From: Anaerovorax odorimutans
Lineage (GTDB): Bacteria; Bacillota; Clostridia; Peptostreptococcales; Anaerovoracaceae
Assembly: GCF_024459955.1 (NCBI RefSeq)
Contig: NZ_JANFXK010000022.1
Span: 1 to 52,182, forward strand
Reading direction: 5' to 3'
DNA: 52,182 bases
Numbering within the stretch: the first letter of the stretch is position 1; each line of letters opens with the position of its first letter. Shown here piece by piece: positions 40,623 to 48,938 of this stretch. The notes under the pieces are model-generated. The model worked only from the letters and a program-made list of their open reading frames with translations, was not told where the DNA came from and did no database searches. The translations under genes were made by a program, and so were the position numbers.

Positions 40623-41972
40623 ATGAAAGATAAAAAATCGTTTACAGAAGGCAGCGTTGCCGGGCATCTGATCCGATTCAGCCTGCCGGTGTTTTTTGCA
40701 AATCTGCTGCAATCTCTCTACGGAATAGCGGACATGCTGGTAGTCGGAAGGATAGTGGGAAAGACAGGGCTTGCGGCCATCAGCAACGGATCGATGATCG
40801 GTTTTGTAATCAGTTCCCTGTGCATAGGTCTGACAATGGGAGGTACGGTTATTATTGCCCAATATAAGGGAGCGGCAAATCAGCAGGGACAGCAACAAGC
40901 TGCCCGAACTTTGTTCACTCTTTCGGCAATTACAGCTCTGCTGGTTATAGCGGCAGGCCTGTTCAGCTGCCGGTCAGTGCTATCGCTGCTTCGCGTCCCG
41001 GAGGCGGCCATGGCGGATGCCTATGACTACATGCGGATCTATTTGCTGGGGACTATCTGTGTCTTTGGCTATAATGCGGTTTGCTCCGTATTGAAAGGCC
41101 TCGGTGATTCGAAAAATCCCCTTATCTTCGCAGCGGTTGCCGCAGCGCTCAACGTTGGTTTGGGTGTTCTGCTGGTAGGACCCTTGGGCCTGGGAACAAA
41201 AGGCGCGGCCTGGGCTACGATCCTGGCACAGGGCGGCTCCTTTCTGGCAGCAGCCATGCTGTTGAAAAAACAAAGCTTCCTCTTTGACTTTCGACTCAGG
41301 AGTTTTCGCATCGACCGTCTTTCCCTAAAACAGATTCTGAGGACAGGCCTGCCCTCAGCTGCGCAAATGGTAATCGTAAATTTTTCCTATCTGATCATAA
41401 CAGGGATGATAAATGTATATGGCGTAGATGCGGCGGCAGCCGCCGGAATCGGTCTGAAGGTGAATACCTTTGCTGCTATGCCCTGTTGGGCCATCGGTCA
41501 GGCTGTGACAGCTATTGTCGGTCAGAATATGGGAGCGGAAAATTTCTGGCGGGCGAAGAAAGCCGGAACTGCCGGGCTGTGGCTGAATCTGGCGGTCACG
41601 GCAGTAGTTGTGATACTGGTGCAGTTTTTTGCGGCCCCGATTATTTCTCTGTTTGATCCGTCCAGCCGGCTGGTCTTGGAAAACGGAGTGCTGTATCTGC
41701 GGGTGTGCTGTTCGCTCAATTCGCTGGTTTATTGTGTTATGTATACCTGCGACTCCTTTGCCATCGGAGCAGGAAACGCTATGCTGGCGATGACCAACTC
41801 GCTGCTTGATTCGGTAATTGTACGTCTGCTTTTCGGCTGGATACTCAGCAGTATTCTTGGCTATGGCTTTGTTGGAATTTGTGTCGGCCAGGCTCTTTCC
41901 CCGCTACTTCCCGCCTTGATCGGCCTAATCTATTTTGCCAAAGGAAAATGGAAAAACCGCCGTCTGATTTGA
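40623..41972 (+). CDS. MATE-family efflux transporter
   Basis: A 449-residue protein with 12 membrane helices in two MATE halves. The first begins VAGHLIRFSLPVFFANLLQSLYGIADMLVVGRIVGKTGLAAIS, and the second begins LKQILRTGLPSAAQMVIVNFSYLIITGMINVYGVDAAAAAGI, both typical of NorM/DinF-like exporters. It should expel cationic drugs or metabolites in exchange for Na+ or H+. ATG 40623 has AAAGG 10 bases upstream; ATG 40605 is in frame but has no site. Expression may depend on readthrough of the upstream hairpin. Confidence 0.94.
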   Translation: MKDKKSFTEGSVAGHLIRFSLPVFFANLLQSLYGIADMLVVGRIVGKTGLAAISNGSMIGFVISSLCIGLTMGGTVIIAQYKGAANQQGQQQAARTLFTLSAITALLVIAAGLFSCRSVLSLLRVPEAAMADAYDYMRIYLLGTICVFGYNAVCSVLKGLGDSKNPLIFAAVAAALNVGLGVLLVGPLGLGTKGAAWATILAQGGSFLAAAMLLKKQSFLFDFRLRSFRIDRLSLKQILRTGLPSAAQMVIVNFSYLIITGMINVYGVDAAAAAGIGLKVNTFAAMPCWAIGQAVTAIVGQNMGAENFWRAKKAGTAGLWLNLAVTAVVVILVQFFAAPIISLFDPSSRLVLENGVLYLRVCCSLNSLVYCVMYTCDSFAIGAGNAMLAMTNSLLDSVIVRLLFGWILSSILGYGFVGICVGQALSPLLPALIGLIYFAKGKWKNRRLI

Positions 41973-42039
41973 AAGAGGGTGGAAGATGTGGCCCTGGATT
42001 TTGCGGCAATAACCAGGTGCGGGGCCGGCTGATAGATGG

Positions 42040-42045
42040 TATAAT
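42040..42045 (+). promoter_or_regulatory. Perfect -10 before the GrpB-GNAT gene
   Basis: TATAAT lies 36 bases before GTG 42082, and transcription from it would start at about the ATG at 42052, which argues against that ATG as the start codon. No clear -35 is seen. Confidence 0.5.
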
Positions 42046-42081
42046 GGTAAAATGAATGTAAACTGGAAAAAGGGGGAAATC

Positions 42082-43101
42082 GTGGAAAAGGAATTATCTG
42101 AACTGACTTTGGAAGAGTTGTGGCAGATGTTTCCCATCGCCCTGACGGAGCACAGGCCATGCTGGAAAAGTTGGTATGAGGAGGAAAAGGCCTGCCTTGA
42201 GGCTGCGTTGCCGGAAGAAAAAATCGTCAGGATCGAACACATCGGGAGCACGGCCATTGAAACGATATGGGCGAAACCGACTATCGACGTTCTGGTGGAA
42301 ACAGATCCCTCCTGCGATTGGGAAGCCATGGAAAGGCGTCTGACAGCCAACGGCTACATCTGTATGGCAAAGGACAGGCGGCGGATTTCGTTCAATAAAG
42401 GCTATACGAAAGCCGGATTTGCGGAGAAGGTGTTCCACCTGCATTTGCGGCGGGCCGGAGATCATGATGAGCTGTATTTTCGCGATTATTTGAAAGAGCA
42501 TACCGATATCGCCAAGATGTATGAAGCTCGAAAGCTGGAGCTTTGGGAGCAGTTTGAATACGATCGTGACGGATACACGGAGGGCAAGGCGGACCTGGTG
42601 GAAACTTACACGAATATGGCCAAGCGGCAGTATAAAAACAGATACGGGTTTGAAATAGAGCCCATCAGAGATTATGCGCAGGCCCTGGAGAAGGCTTCCT
42701 GCTGGTTCAGCCGCAAGTGGGACGTTCCGGAAGAAGCGTACCGGGAAAGTATGGAAGCCTGCATCAGCCAGCAGACAGGAATCCCTCAGTGGTATATCGT
42801 AGAAAATGAAGAGCAGGAAATCATCGCCGGTGCAGGTGTGATTGACAATGATTTTCACCAGCGAAAAGATCTGGCTCCCAATCTCTGTGCGCTCTATGTG
42901 GAAGAAGATTATCGAAACCAGGGGATTGCCAGCCGCATTTTGGATTTTGCCCGCAGGGATTTGAGCCGATTGGGATTCTCAAAGCTGTATTTGATAACCG
43001 ATCACACAGAATTCTACGAAAAATGCGGCTGGGATTTTTTTACCATGGTTTGCTGTGACGGAGGCGAAGAAAGCAGAATGTATATGGCGGAAACGAGGTG
43101 A
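42082..43101 (+). CDS. Fusion protein: GrpB-type nucleotidyltransferase-like domain plus GNAT acetyltransferase
   Basis: A 339-residue two-domain protein. Residues ~25-180 match the GrpB/UPF0157 group, a nucleotidyltransferase-fold family, with RIEHIGSTAIETIWAKPTIDVLVE (the GS and paired acidic residues of the fold), VFHLHLRR and YLKEHTDIAKMYEARKLEL. Residues ~195-339 are a GNAT domain with LCALYVEEDYRNQGIASRILDFA as the acetyl-CoA loop and HTEFYEKCGWDF near the end. Single-domain forms of each are common. GTG 42082 has AAGGGGG upstream and is favoured. Substrates are unknown. Confidence 0.88.
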   Translation: MEKELSELTLEELWQMFPIALTEHRPCWKSWYEEEKACLEAALPEEKIVRIEHIGSTAIETIWAKPTIDVLVETDPSCDWEAMERRLTANGYICMAKDRRRISFNKGYTKAGFAEKVFHLHLRRAGDHDELYFRDYLKEHTDIAKMYEARKLELWEQFEYDRDGYTEGKADLVETYTNMAKRQYKNRYGFEIEPIRDYAQALEKASCWFSRKWDVPEEAYRESMEACISQQTGIPQWYIVENEEQEIIAGAGVIDNDFHQRKDLAPNLCALYVEEDYRNQGIASRILDFARRDLSRLGFSKLYLITDHTEFYEKCGWDFFTMVCCDGGEESRMYMAETR

Positions 43102-43154
43102 CGGCCGCAGGGGGGCCGGGGGGAGAAGCTTTCACTATTTTCTACTTTGCGGCA

Positions 43155-43376
43155 AGAAAATGGCCTGGCGCTTTTTGCTTTGAAACTGAACTGAAGCGGA
43201 CAAAATATGTGGATTTGCGGGGATTATGGATTTATTTTTTTGAAATTTCCACCTGAAATTGACCGATAGGAGCAAGAAACGTTGAAAAAAGATCCGCTCT
43301 GCCCTGTTTTTTCATATAAAAGATCCGGAAATGGTTTAGCGCATTACAATGTGAAAGCGGATAGACGTTTCCCCTT
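43155..43376 (-). repeat. Repeat family A2, copy 4
   Basis: Same orientation as the 26.8 kb copy: GGCCTGGCGCTTTTTGCTTT, AGCGGACAAAATATGTGGAT, AACGTTGAAAAAAGATCCGC, AAAAGATCCGGAAATGG and TAGACGTTTCCC. A GGATTGGC-rich insertion (43388-43436) separates it from the A1 copy. Confidence 0.75.
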
Positions 43377-43446
43377 GGCCCAACTGGCGGGATTGACCGG
43401 ATTGGCAGAGCCGGTCGGATTGGCGAAACTGGAAGAAGGCGGTTTC

Positions 43447-43604
43447 GGTAACTTATCCCGGGTTTTGCGAAAAGTTACGCATTTTTCAACGATCCCGCAG
43501 CCCCTAGAACGACCGATAGCACAAATTTTCACTTCTGTACGGCTCCGGGCGTCCGTAAACCCACAACTTTGCGTAACTTTACATCAATTTTATGAAAAGT
43601 TACC
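43447..43604 (-). repeat. Repeat family A1, copy paired with A2 at 43.2 kb
   Basis: Arms are GGTAACTTATC, AAAGTTACGCA, TGCGTAACTTTA and AAAGTTACC. The core CAACGATCCCGCAGCCCC and AGCACAAATTTTCACTTC matches the 27.1 kb copy. A + strand reading frame runs through A2 and A1 here but is not a conserved protein. Confidence 0.8.
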
Positions 43605-43667
43605 GCACACTTGTAGGAATACCCGGGCCCATCGAGGCTAGTAACCTACGAATACGGAGAATATCAT

Positions 43668-44141
43668 ATGAAATTAAGAAGATTCAGAGCAGATGATTTG
43701 CAGGAAATTGCCAGGCTTTTCTCAGGGACGATCAGCAGTGTCAATAAAAAAGATTATTCCCAGGAACAAATCAAGGCATGGTCGGGACGGTGTGACAGGC
43801 TGCTGCAAAACAGACAGCAATTTATGGACACATATACGATTGTGGCCGCAGAAGAAAATCGGATTGTCGGATACGGCAACATTGATGACACTGGATACCT
43901 GGATCAGTTGTTTGTTCATAAAGATTACCAGAGGAAAAAGATTGCTACGGCGATCTGTGATGAACTGGAACGCCATGTGTACACAAAAGGCATCGAAGCC
44001 ATTACTGTCCACGCATCCATAACAGCCAGGACCTTTTTTGAGAAGCGGGGCTATGAAACGATAAGCAAACAGGAAGCAGAGCTGGACGAAATCAAGCTGA
44101 CCAACTATTTGATGAAAAAGGACGAGAAAAAATATGAATGA
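43668..44141 (+). CDS. GNAT-family N-acetyltransferase
   Basis: A 157-residue GNAT enzyme of the small-molecule/aminoglycoside-like type. It begins MKLRRFRADDLQEIARLF, has the central TIVAAEENRIVGYGNID strands, the acetyl-CoA loop LFVHKDYQRKKIATAICDELE, and the C-terminal ARTFFEKRGYETISKQEAEL. The length is normal and the substrate unknown. The ribosome site GGAGAA is moderate. Its end overlaps a short frame that looks like the start of a broken metallo-beta-lactamase-fold gene. Confidence 0.93.
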   Translation: MKLRRFRADDLQEIARLFSGTISSVNKKDYSQEQIKAWSGRCDRLLQNRQQFMDTYTIVAAEENRIVGYGNIDDTGYLDQLFVHKDYQRKKIATAICDELERHVYTKGIEAITVHASITARTFFEKRGYETISKQEAELDEIKLTNYLMKKDEKKYE

Positions 44142-44232
44142 TTGGTTTACAATAGAACAAATTGATGGGGACACCCATATCATTCAAGTACGGCGATTTT
44201 GCCATATGGCTGTAGCGCAAGAAAGGCGGTGA
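44134..44232 (+). pseudogene. Remnant of a metallo-beta-lactamase-fold hydrolase gene
   Basis: The 32-codon frame starts MNDWFTIEQIDGDTHIIQ, which is how many Clostridia MBL-fold hydrolases begin (usually followed by a tyrosine/histidine-rich strand and the HxHxDH site). It then departs into unrelated residues and stops. The rest of the gene is absent; the YjbR gene starts 6 bases later. This is most likely a deletion remnant. The call rests on remembered family starts and is moderate. Confidence 0.45.
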
Positions 44233-44238
44233 TACATC

Positions 44239-44592
44239 ATGAATCGAAATGAAATTTTTCAATATGTAAAAGAAACCTACGCGGTCGAGCCGGACTATCC
44301 GTGGGGCAAGTGGCCTGAACATGCGGTGTTGCGGCATAAGGCAGCAGGCAAATGGTTCGGCCTGATTATGAACGTGCCTCAGGACAAGCTGGGTCTTGCC
44401 GGGAGCCGGATGGTCGATGTTTTGAATGTAAAATGCGATCCGTTCCTGATCGGCACCCTGAGAAATCAGGAGGGCTACCTGCCCGCCTATCACATGAACA
44501 AAGAGCATTGGATCACGATCCTTCTCAACGGCCCGGTTCCTGAGGGAGAAATCTGCGATTTGATCGATCTGAGCTATGATTTGACGAAATGA
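44239..44592 (+). CDS. MmcQ/YjbR-family protein
   Basis: A 117-residue protein with the MmcQ/YjbR (CyaY-like) fold. It begins MNRNEIFQYVKETY, has PDYPWGKWPEHAVLRHKAAGKWFGLIM, the NVKCDPFLIGTLRNQEGYLPAYHMNKEHWITILL core that is the family signature, and a final short helix LIDLSYDLT. These are compact DNA-binding-like proteins of unsettled function. It is followed by a B-element and then by another acetyltransferase. Confidence 0.93.
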   Translation: MNRNEIFQYVKETYAVEPDYPWGKWPEHAVLRHKAAGKWFGLIMNVPQDKLGLAGSRMVDVLNVKCDPFLIGTLRNQEGYLPAYHMNKEHWITILLNGPVPEGEICDLIDLSYDLTK

Positions 44593-44606
44593 AAAGGAAG
44601 CTGTTT

Positions 44607-44676
44607 TTGCGACCAAGAGCCTTTTTTTCGGAAAATGGTTGCGGGATTTTAGGGAGAAAAGCGGGTTGGGTCGCAA
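44607..44676 (+). repeat. Repeat family B, copy 3 (70 bp)
   Basis: Bounded by TTGCGACCAA and TTGGGTCGCAA, again 70 bases in all. The central AATGGTTGCGGGATTT block is shared with the copy at 24364. It sits 14 bases after the yjbR-type gene and 22 bases before a GNAT start. Confidence 0.8.
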
Positions 44677-44698
44677 AAGGCGCAGGAGAAATCGCCAC

Positions 44699-45283
44699 AT
44701 GAATAAAGGAAATAATGCGATGACAGCAAAGAAAAAAATAAATTACAAAATACGAAATATGAAACCCTGCGAATATCCCAGGCTTGCCGATTTTTTGTAC
44801 GAAGCCATCTTCCAGCGGGATGGGGAAAATCCGGCGCCGAAGGATATTATCCAAAAACCCGAGCTTCAAATATATATTGAAAATTTCGGAAAAGGGCCGG
44901 ATGACTACTGTCTGTGCGCCGAGGCCGAAGGCCGTCTAGTGGGCGCTGTGTGGGCGAGAACGATCAAGGGATATGGGAGCATCGACGATGCTGTCCCGGA
45001 ACTGGCGATTTCCCTCTACAAGCCTTACCGCGGGCAGGGGATCGGCACCGCCATGATGAGGCGGATGCTCGCTGTTCTGCAAAACGCCGGCTATACGAAA
45101 GTTTCGCTGGCCGTGCAAAAGGATAATTACGCTTTCAATATGTACCGACTTCTGGGCTTTCAGATTGTCGGTGAAAATACAGAAGAATATATCATGAAAT
45201 ATGATTTAACAGCAGGAGGTAAAACAGATGCAAACACAGGAAATAATAGAGAAGCTGCAAGGAATGGCGTCGGAGAAGTATAA
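44699..45283 (+). CDS. GNAT-family N-acetyltransferase
   Basis: A 194-residue enzyme of the RimI-like group: IRNMKPCEYPRLADFLYEAIF at the start, CAEAEGRLVGAVWARTI, the acetyl-CoA loop LYKPYRGQGIGTAMMRRMLAVLQNAG and the end NYAFNMYRLLGFQIVGENTEEYIMKYDL. The last 20 residues (AGGKTDANTGNN onward) are unlike the family and overlap the next gene by 56 bases, so the original stop seems to have been lost. ATG 44699 (AGGAG 10 bases upstream) and ATG 44720 (AAAGGA) are both possible starts. The B-element lies directly upstream. Confidence 0.88.
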   Translation: MNKGNNAMTAKKKINYKIRNMKPCEYPRLADFLYEAIFQRDGENPAPKDIIQKPELQIYIENFGKGPDDYCLCAEAEGRLVGAVWARTIKGYGSIDDAVPELAISLYKPYRGQGIGTAMMRRMLAVLQNAGYTKVSLAVQKDNYAFNMYRLLGFQIVGENTEEYIMKYDLTAGGKTDANTGNNREAARNGVGEV

Positions 45284-45941
45284 GGCCAATGTTGTGAAAA
45301 TGGGAATTCCCGAAGAATGCAGCATCGGCGTTTCTACGGGCGATGTGCGCAAGCTGGCTAAAGACGTGCCAAAATCCAATGAGCTGGCCCATGAGCTATG
45401 GGAAACAGGATACCACGAAGCAAAACTTTTAGCCGTGCTCCTCTTTGATAAGAAGCAGACTTCTTTGGAGGAAGCTGCGGCGCTGATGGAGGATGTGATT
45501 TCCTGGGATCTCTGCGACCACCTCTGCAAGAATTTAATTATCAAGCTTAAGGGCTATGAATGCCTGATCCCTCAATGGGGTGAATCGGAAAAGACCTATG
45601 AAAAACGGGCTGCCTTTACGCTGATCGCTTCGGCAGCTATCCACGAAAAAAAGCTTGCAGGCGAGACGCTGGACCACTATTTGGAATTAATCTCGGAGCA
45701 TTCGGCTGACGAGCGGGAGCACGTGAAGAAAGCTGTTTCCTGGGCCCTGCGGGAGATCGGAAAACGGGATTTTGATTACAACGAAAAGGCTATTCTACTG
45801 GCCCACGAATTAAAGGCCAGTGGCGATAAAACCCAGGTCTGGATCGCCAAAGACGCGCTGAAAGAACTGGAAAACCTGGTGAAGGTGGAAGGCCGCAGTC
45901 GTCTGATTTCAGCTAAATCCAAAATGGGTGCGGAAAAGTAG
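45228..45941 (+). CDS. AlkD-like DNA alkylation repair protein
   Basis: A 237-residue all-helical HEAT-repeat-like protein of the AlkC/AlkD superfamily. Helical repeats include IGVSTGDVRKLAKDVPKSNELAHELWETGYHEAKLLAVLL, MEDVISWDLCDHLCKNLI with the aspartate/tryptophan of the active region, AAFTLIASAAIHEKKL and HVKKAVSWALREIGKRD. AlkD enzymes excise bulky or cationic alkylated bases without flipping them. It has a GGAGGT site inside the tail of the preceding GNAT gene, with which it is coupled. Confidence 0.9.
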   Translation: MQTQEIIEKLQGMASEKYKANVVKMGIPEECSIGVSTGDVRKLAKDVPKSNELAHELWETGYHEAKLLAVLLFDKKQTSLEEAAALMEDVISWDLCDHLCKNLIIKLKGYECLIPQWGESEKTYEKRAAFTLIASAAIHEKKLAGETLDHYLELISEHSADEREHVKKAVSWALREIGKRDFDYNEKAILLAHELKASGDKTQVWIAKDALKELENLVKVEGRSRLISAKSKMGAEK

Positions 45942-45982
45942 CGGAATAATGATATCCCTGGACGCAGATGAGAGGTAATGCC

Positions 45983-46498
45983 ATGAGAGATAAATCTGTA
46001 AATCCCGCGGAGCAAAAAGGGACAGTAAAAACGCGCCTCAGAACCGGGCTGCTGATTTTCCTGTGTCTGCTGATGCTTTTAACCGCAGGAGCCATTTTTT
46101 ACAGCTATAAGGCCAGTGTGACGGAGGCCGGAATTGAGAAGATCATTGAAGAAGGCGGCGGAGTTGTGGGCCGGAGCACTGTAAAACAAATAGGCGATTC
46201 CATTGTGGCGGTGTACCCGGCGGAAGACGGTGCGGTGCATTATGCTGCCTTTGAAAAGCTGCCCCTCATAAAACGATATGGAATTGAAATGCAAGAGCCC
46301 TTGGATCAAGAAGATCACATCGTACTGGCAGGCGGCTGGCATGCTTATATAGTGAAAATCACAGAAGAAAGCATTTCACAAGAGGGGTTTGAAAAATGGC
46401 AGGGCCGCAGGACAGAACAGCTGATGGGATTTCTCATCAGTGTGGGCTGTACGGTTTTGCTGATACTGGTTCTTTGGGCTGTAAGGAAAAGGAGTTGA
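45983..46498 (+). CDS. Small membrane protein with two transmembrane helices, unknown function
   Basis: A 171-residue protein with a basic N-terminus, TM1 at ~20-43 (LLIFLCLLMLLTAGAIFYS), an outer domain of about 90 residues and TM2 at ~145-167 (LMGFLISVGCTVLLILVLWAV), ending in basic RKRS. I do not recognise the family. ATG 45983 has AGAGGT 6 bases upstream; ATG 45968 is an alternative. It ends 5 bases before the hexapeptide acetyltransferase, so the two are probably co-transcribed. Confidence 0.75.
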   Translation: MRDKSVNPAEQKGTVKTRLRTGLLIFLCLLMLLTAGAIFYSYKASVTEAGIEKIIEEGGGVVGRSTVKQIGDSIVAVYPAEDGAVHYAAFEKLPLIKRYGIEMQEPLDQEDHIVLAGGWHAYIVKITEESISQEGFEKWQGRRTEQLMGFLISVGCTVLLILVLWAVRKRS

Positions 46499-46503
46499 GC
46501 GAT

Positions 46504-47130
46504 ATGAAGGAAGAAGAAAAAATCTTCGCAGGCTATATGTTTGATCCCCGAAAAAAAGAGCTGAAGGATATCAAGCATAAGGCGCACCAGGCCTGCCAGA
46601 GATATAATGCCATGGACGAATACGACCCGGACAGGCTGCCCATCATCCGGGAGTTTATCGGCAGCATCGGGAGCACCTACTATTTTCAGGGCCCCATCCA
46701 ATTCAATTACGGCAGCCACACCTTTATCGGTGAAAATTTCTTCGCCAATTTCAATCTCACCGTTATGGACGACGCCCGCATTTATATCGGCGATAACGTC
46801 TGTTTTGGCCCCAACGTTTCCCTGATGGCGACAAATCATCCCCTCATAGCCGGTGAGCGCATGGGTATCGATGAGCAGGGAAACACGACAATGGCCGAAT
46901 ACGCAGAGGAAATCCACATCGGCGACAATGTCTGGATCGCCTGCAACACGGTGGTTATTGGCGGCGTTCATATTGGAAAGGACGCAGTGATCGGCGCCGG
47001 AAGCGTGGTGACAAAGGATATCCCGGACGGCTATCTGGCCTACGGAAATCCCTGTCGTCCCATCCGCCCCATCACAGAAAAAGACAGCAAAGCCCATCTG
47101 ATTCTGCCGGAAGATCAAAAAAGCAGATAA
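46504..47130 (+). CDS. Maltose/galactoside O-acetyltransferase family protein
   Basis: A 208-residue left-handed beta-helix acetyltransferase. The N-terminal Mac domain (KEEEKIFAGYMFDPRKKELKD) precedes hexapeptide repeats (FIGENFFANFNLTVMDDARIYIGDNVCFGPNVSLMATNHPL with the catalytic His). Later coils are EIHIGDNVWIACNTVVIGGVHIGKDAVIGAGSVVTKDIP and the GNPCRPIR end is typical. It acetylates sugars using acetyl-CoA as a trimer. GGAGTTGAGCG precedes ATG 46504; an upstream open frame to 46396 is only overlap with the previous gene. Confidence 0.95.
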   Translation: MKEEEKIFAGYMFDPRKKELKDIKHKAHQACQRYNAMDEYDPDRLPIIREFIGSIGSTYYFQGPIQFNYGSHTFIGENFFANFNLTVMDDARIYIGDNVCFGPNVSLMATNHPLIAGERMGIDEQGNTTMAEYAEEIHIGDNVWIACNTVVIGGVHIGKDAVIGAGSVVTKDIPDGYLAYGNPCRPIRPITEKDSKAHLILPEDQKSR

Positions 47131-47140
47131 AAAGTTGAAC
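47124..47140 (+). repeat. 17-bp direct repeat, left copy
   Basis: CAGATAAAAAGTTGAAC occurs here and again at 48924-48940, exactly 1800 bases apart, on either side of the response-regulator/kinase pair. Each copy contains the stop codon of the gene that precedes it. Confidence 0.7.
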
Positions 47141-47202
47141 TTTGTGCGCTAAACTAAGTGAAGCCAAGAAAACGAGCGGCTGACAAAGGGGGCATAGCTG
47201 TC

Positions 47203-47877
47203 ATGCAAAAGAAAATTCTCATTGCAGATGATGAATACGATCTTGTGGAAATGCTGAAAGACTTTTTCCTGGAAAGGGGCTACCGGGTTCTGACCGCCTA
47301 CGACGGGGAGCAGGCAGTCAGGGAAACCGAAAAGAAGCCGGATCTGATCCTTCTGGATATGAACATGCCGGAGGCGGACGGATTTTCAGTCTGCGAAAAA
47401 ATCAGACCTTTCCTTTCCTGCCCGATCCTTTTTCTTACGGCCAAGGACGATGATATGGATAAAGTGAGAGGCTTTGCCGCAGGCGGGGACGACTATATTT
47501 TAAAGCCTTTTTCCCTGGCGGAGCTGGAAGCCCGGGTGGCGGCCCATCTGCGCAGAGAAGAACGGGCAGGCGGCAGAACAGAGGTCAGCTTTGCCGGAGA
47601 CCTGTCCATTGATTACGGAAAGCATAAAATTTTTTACAAGGGAAACTCCCTGCCCTTTGCCAAGAAGGATTTTGCCATCATTGAACTGCTTTCCCAAAAC
47701 CCGCGGCTGGTTTTTGATAAGGAAACGATCTATGAGAGGATCTGGGGATATGACAGCGAAGGCAGCAGCTCCGTGGTGGCCGAGCATGTGCGCAAGATAC
47801 GCAGGATTTGTGCGGACTATGGCTGCGGGCAGATGATCGAAACGGTGTGGGGAGTAGGATATAAATGGATGGAATAA
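47203..47877 (+). CDS. OmpR-family response regulator
   Basis: A 224-residue regulator. The receiver has Asp9-Asp10, phospho-acceptor Asp52 (LILLDMNMPEADG) and DDYILKPFSLAELEARV with the conserved lysine. The winged-helix domain (~130-224) carries LPFAKKDFAIIELLSQNPRLVFDKETIYERIWG and VAEHVRKIRRICADYG. ATG 47203 has AAAGGGGG 10 bases upstream. It overlaps the kinase gene by 13 bases. The downstream ABC exporter is the likely target, as in bacitracin- or lantibiotic-responsive systems. Confidence 0.94.
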   Translation: MQKKILIADDEYDLVEMLKDFFLERGYRVLTAYDGEQAVRETEKKPDLILLDMNMPEADGFSVCEKIRPFLSCPILFLTAKDDDMDKVRGFAAGGDDYILKPFSLAELEARVAAHLRREERAGGRTEVSFAGDLSIDYGKHKIFYKGNSLPFAKKDFAIIELLSQNPRLVFDKETIYERIWGYDSEGSSSVVAEHVRKIRRICADYGCGQMIETVWGVGYKWME

Positions 47878-48938
47878 AAGGGAAACTGCGTGATCTGCCG
47901 ATCCGCAGGAGTTTTGTTTTTTATGTAGTGTTTTTTCTGGCAGCGGATATATTGCTCTGCCTGTTGACCTCGCGTTTTTTGGACTTGTGGACGATACCGG
48001 CCCGCAATACGGTGATGCTGGCCATGGTCCTGGTGTATTCGCTGATGTGCCTTGCCGCCGCCGCCGGGATTTTTTATGAAACAAAGATCAAAAAACCGCT
48101 GCGTCTGCTGGAACAGGCTTCGGGGCGCATTGGGAAACGCGATCTGGATTTTTCCATAAATTATGATTCCGCGGATGAGATGGGCAGGCTCTGTCATGCG
48201 TTTGAGCAGATGCGGCAGGCATTGCTGGACAATCAGCGCCTTGTCTGGCAAACCATGCAGGAACGCAAACGCCTCAATGCTGCTTTTTCCCACGACATGC
48301 GTACACCGCTGTCTATTGTGAGCGGCCATCTTGAAATGCTGCAATTGGAGTGCGACACTATAGAGCCGGAAGAAATTCGCGAAAAAGCGGCAGTCATGGA
48401 AAAGCATTTGAAACGAATCAGTCAGTATGTAGAAAAAATCAACAATCTGCATAAAATGGAGGAGCTTCCTTTCAAACCCAAAATCGTAGAGCGCCGGCTG
48501 CTGGAAGAAGAACTGATGCAGATTGGGGAGCTTCTTTGCGGCAGCAGAGGGCGAACGTTTACCCTTCATTCGCAGCTTACAGAAAAGACCTATGAGCTGG
48601 ACCTGGAAATTCTCATGCGGGTTTTTGAAAATTTGCTGGACAACGCTGCGGAACACGCAAGATCACAAGTGACCGTTTTGCTGGAAGAGACAGCGGCGTC
48701 TCTGCTGATCCGGGTCCTGGATGATGGCAAAGGGTTTTCGCGGACTGCTCTCGAAAATGCCCAAAGACCATTTTATACGGAGCGCAGCCGGGAACAAGGC
48801 CGGCATATGGGATTGGGCCTTTATACCAGCCGCGTGCTGTGCGGGATACACAAGGGAACGCTGGAGATTGAAAACCGTCAGGTGGGATGCTGTGTAACCA
48901 TGCGAATACAAAAATCGCAGAACCAGATAAAAAGTTGA
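47865..48938 (+). CDS. Sensor histidine kinase
   Basis: A 357-residue kinase with two membrane helices (~17-38 and ~50-72) and almost no outer loop, so it probably senses inside the membrane. A HAMP-like segment (KKPLRLLEQASGRIGKRDLDF) follows, then the H box with His143 (FSHDMRTPLSIVSGH), N box (FENLLDNAAEHA) and G boxes (LDDGKGFS, GLGLYTSRVLC). The short loop resembles intramembrane-sensing kinases of cell-wall-stress systems. It overlaps its regulator by 13 bases. Confidence 0.93.
   Translation: MDGIKGKLRDLPIRRSFVFYVVFFLAADILLCLLTSRFLDLWTIPARNTVMLAMVLVYSLMCLAAAAGIFYETKIKKPLRLLEQASGRIGKRDLDFSINYDSADEMGRLCHAFEQMRQALLDNQRLVWQTMQERKRLNAAFSHDMRTPLSIVSGHLEMLQLECDTIEPEEIREKAAVMEKHLKRISQYVEKINNLHKMEELPFKPKIVERRLLEEELMQIGELLCGSRGRTFTLHSQLTEKTYELDLEILMRVFENLLDNAAEHARSQVTVLLEETAASLLIRVLDDGKGFSRTALENAQRPFYTERSREQGRHMGLGLYTSRVLCGIHKGTLEIENRQVGCCVTMRIQKSQNQIKS

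Noticed and set aside
43282-43641. 119-residue + strand reading frame with LTGLAEPVGLAKL repeats
   Set aside because: It runs through A2, a GGATTGGC-rich insertion and A1; no ribosome site and no conserved protein in the other copies.
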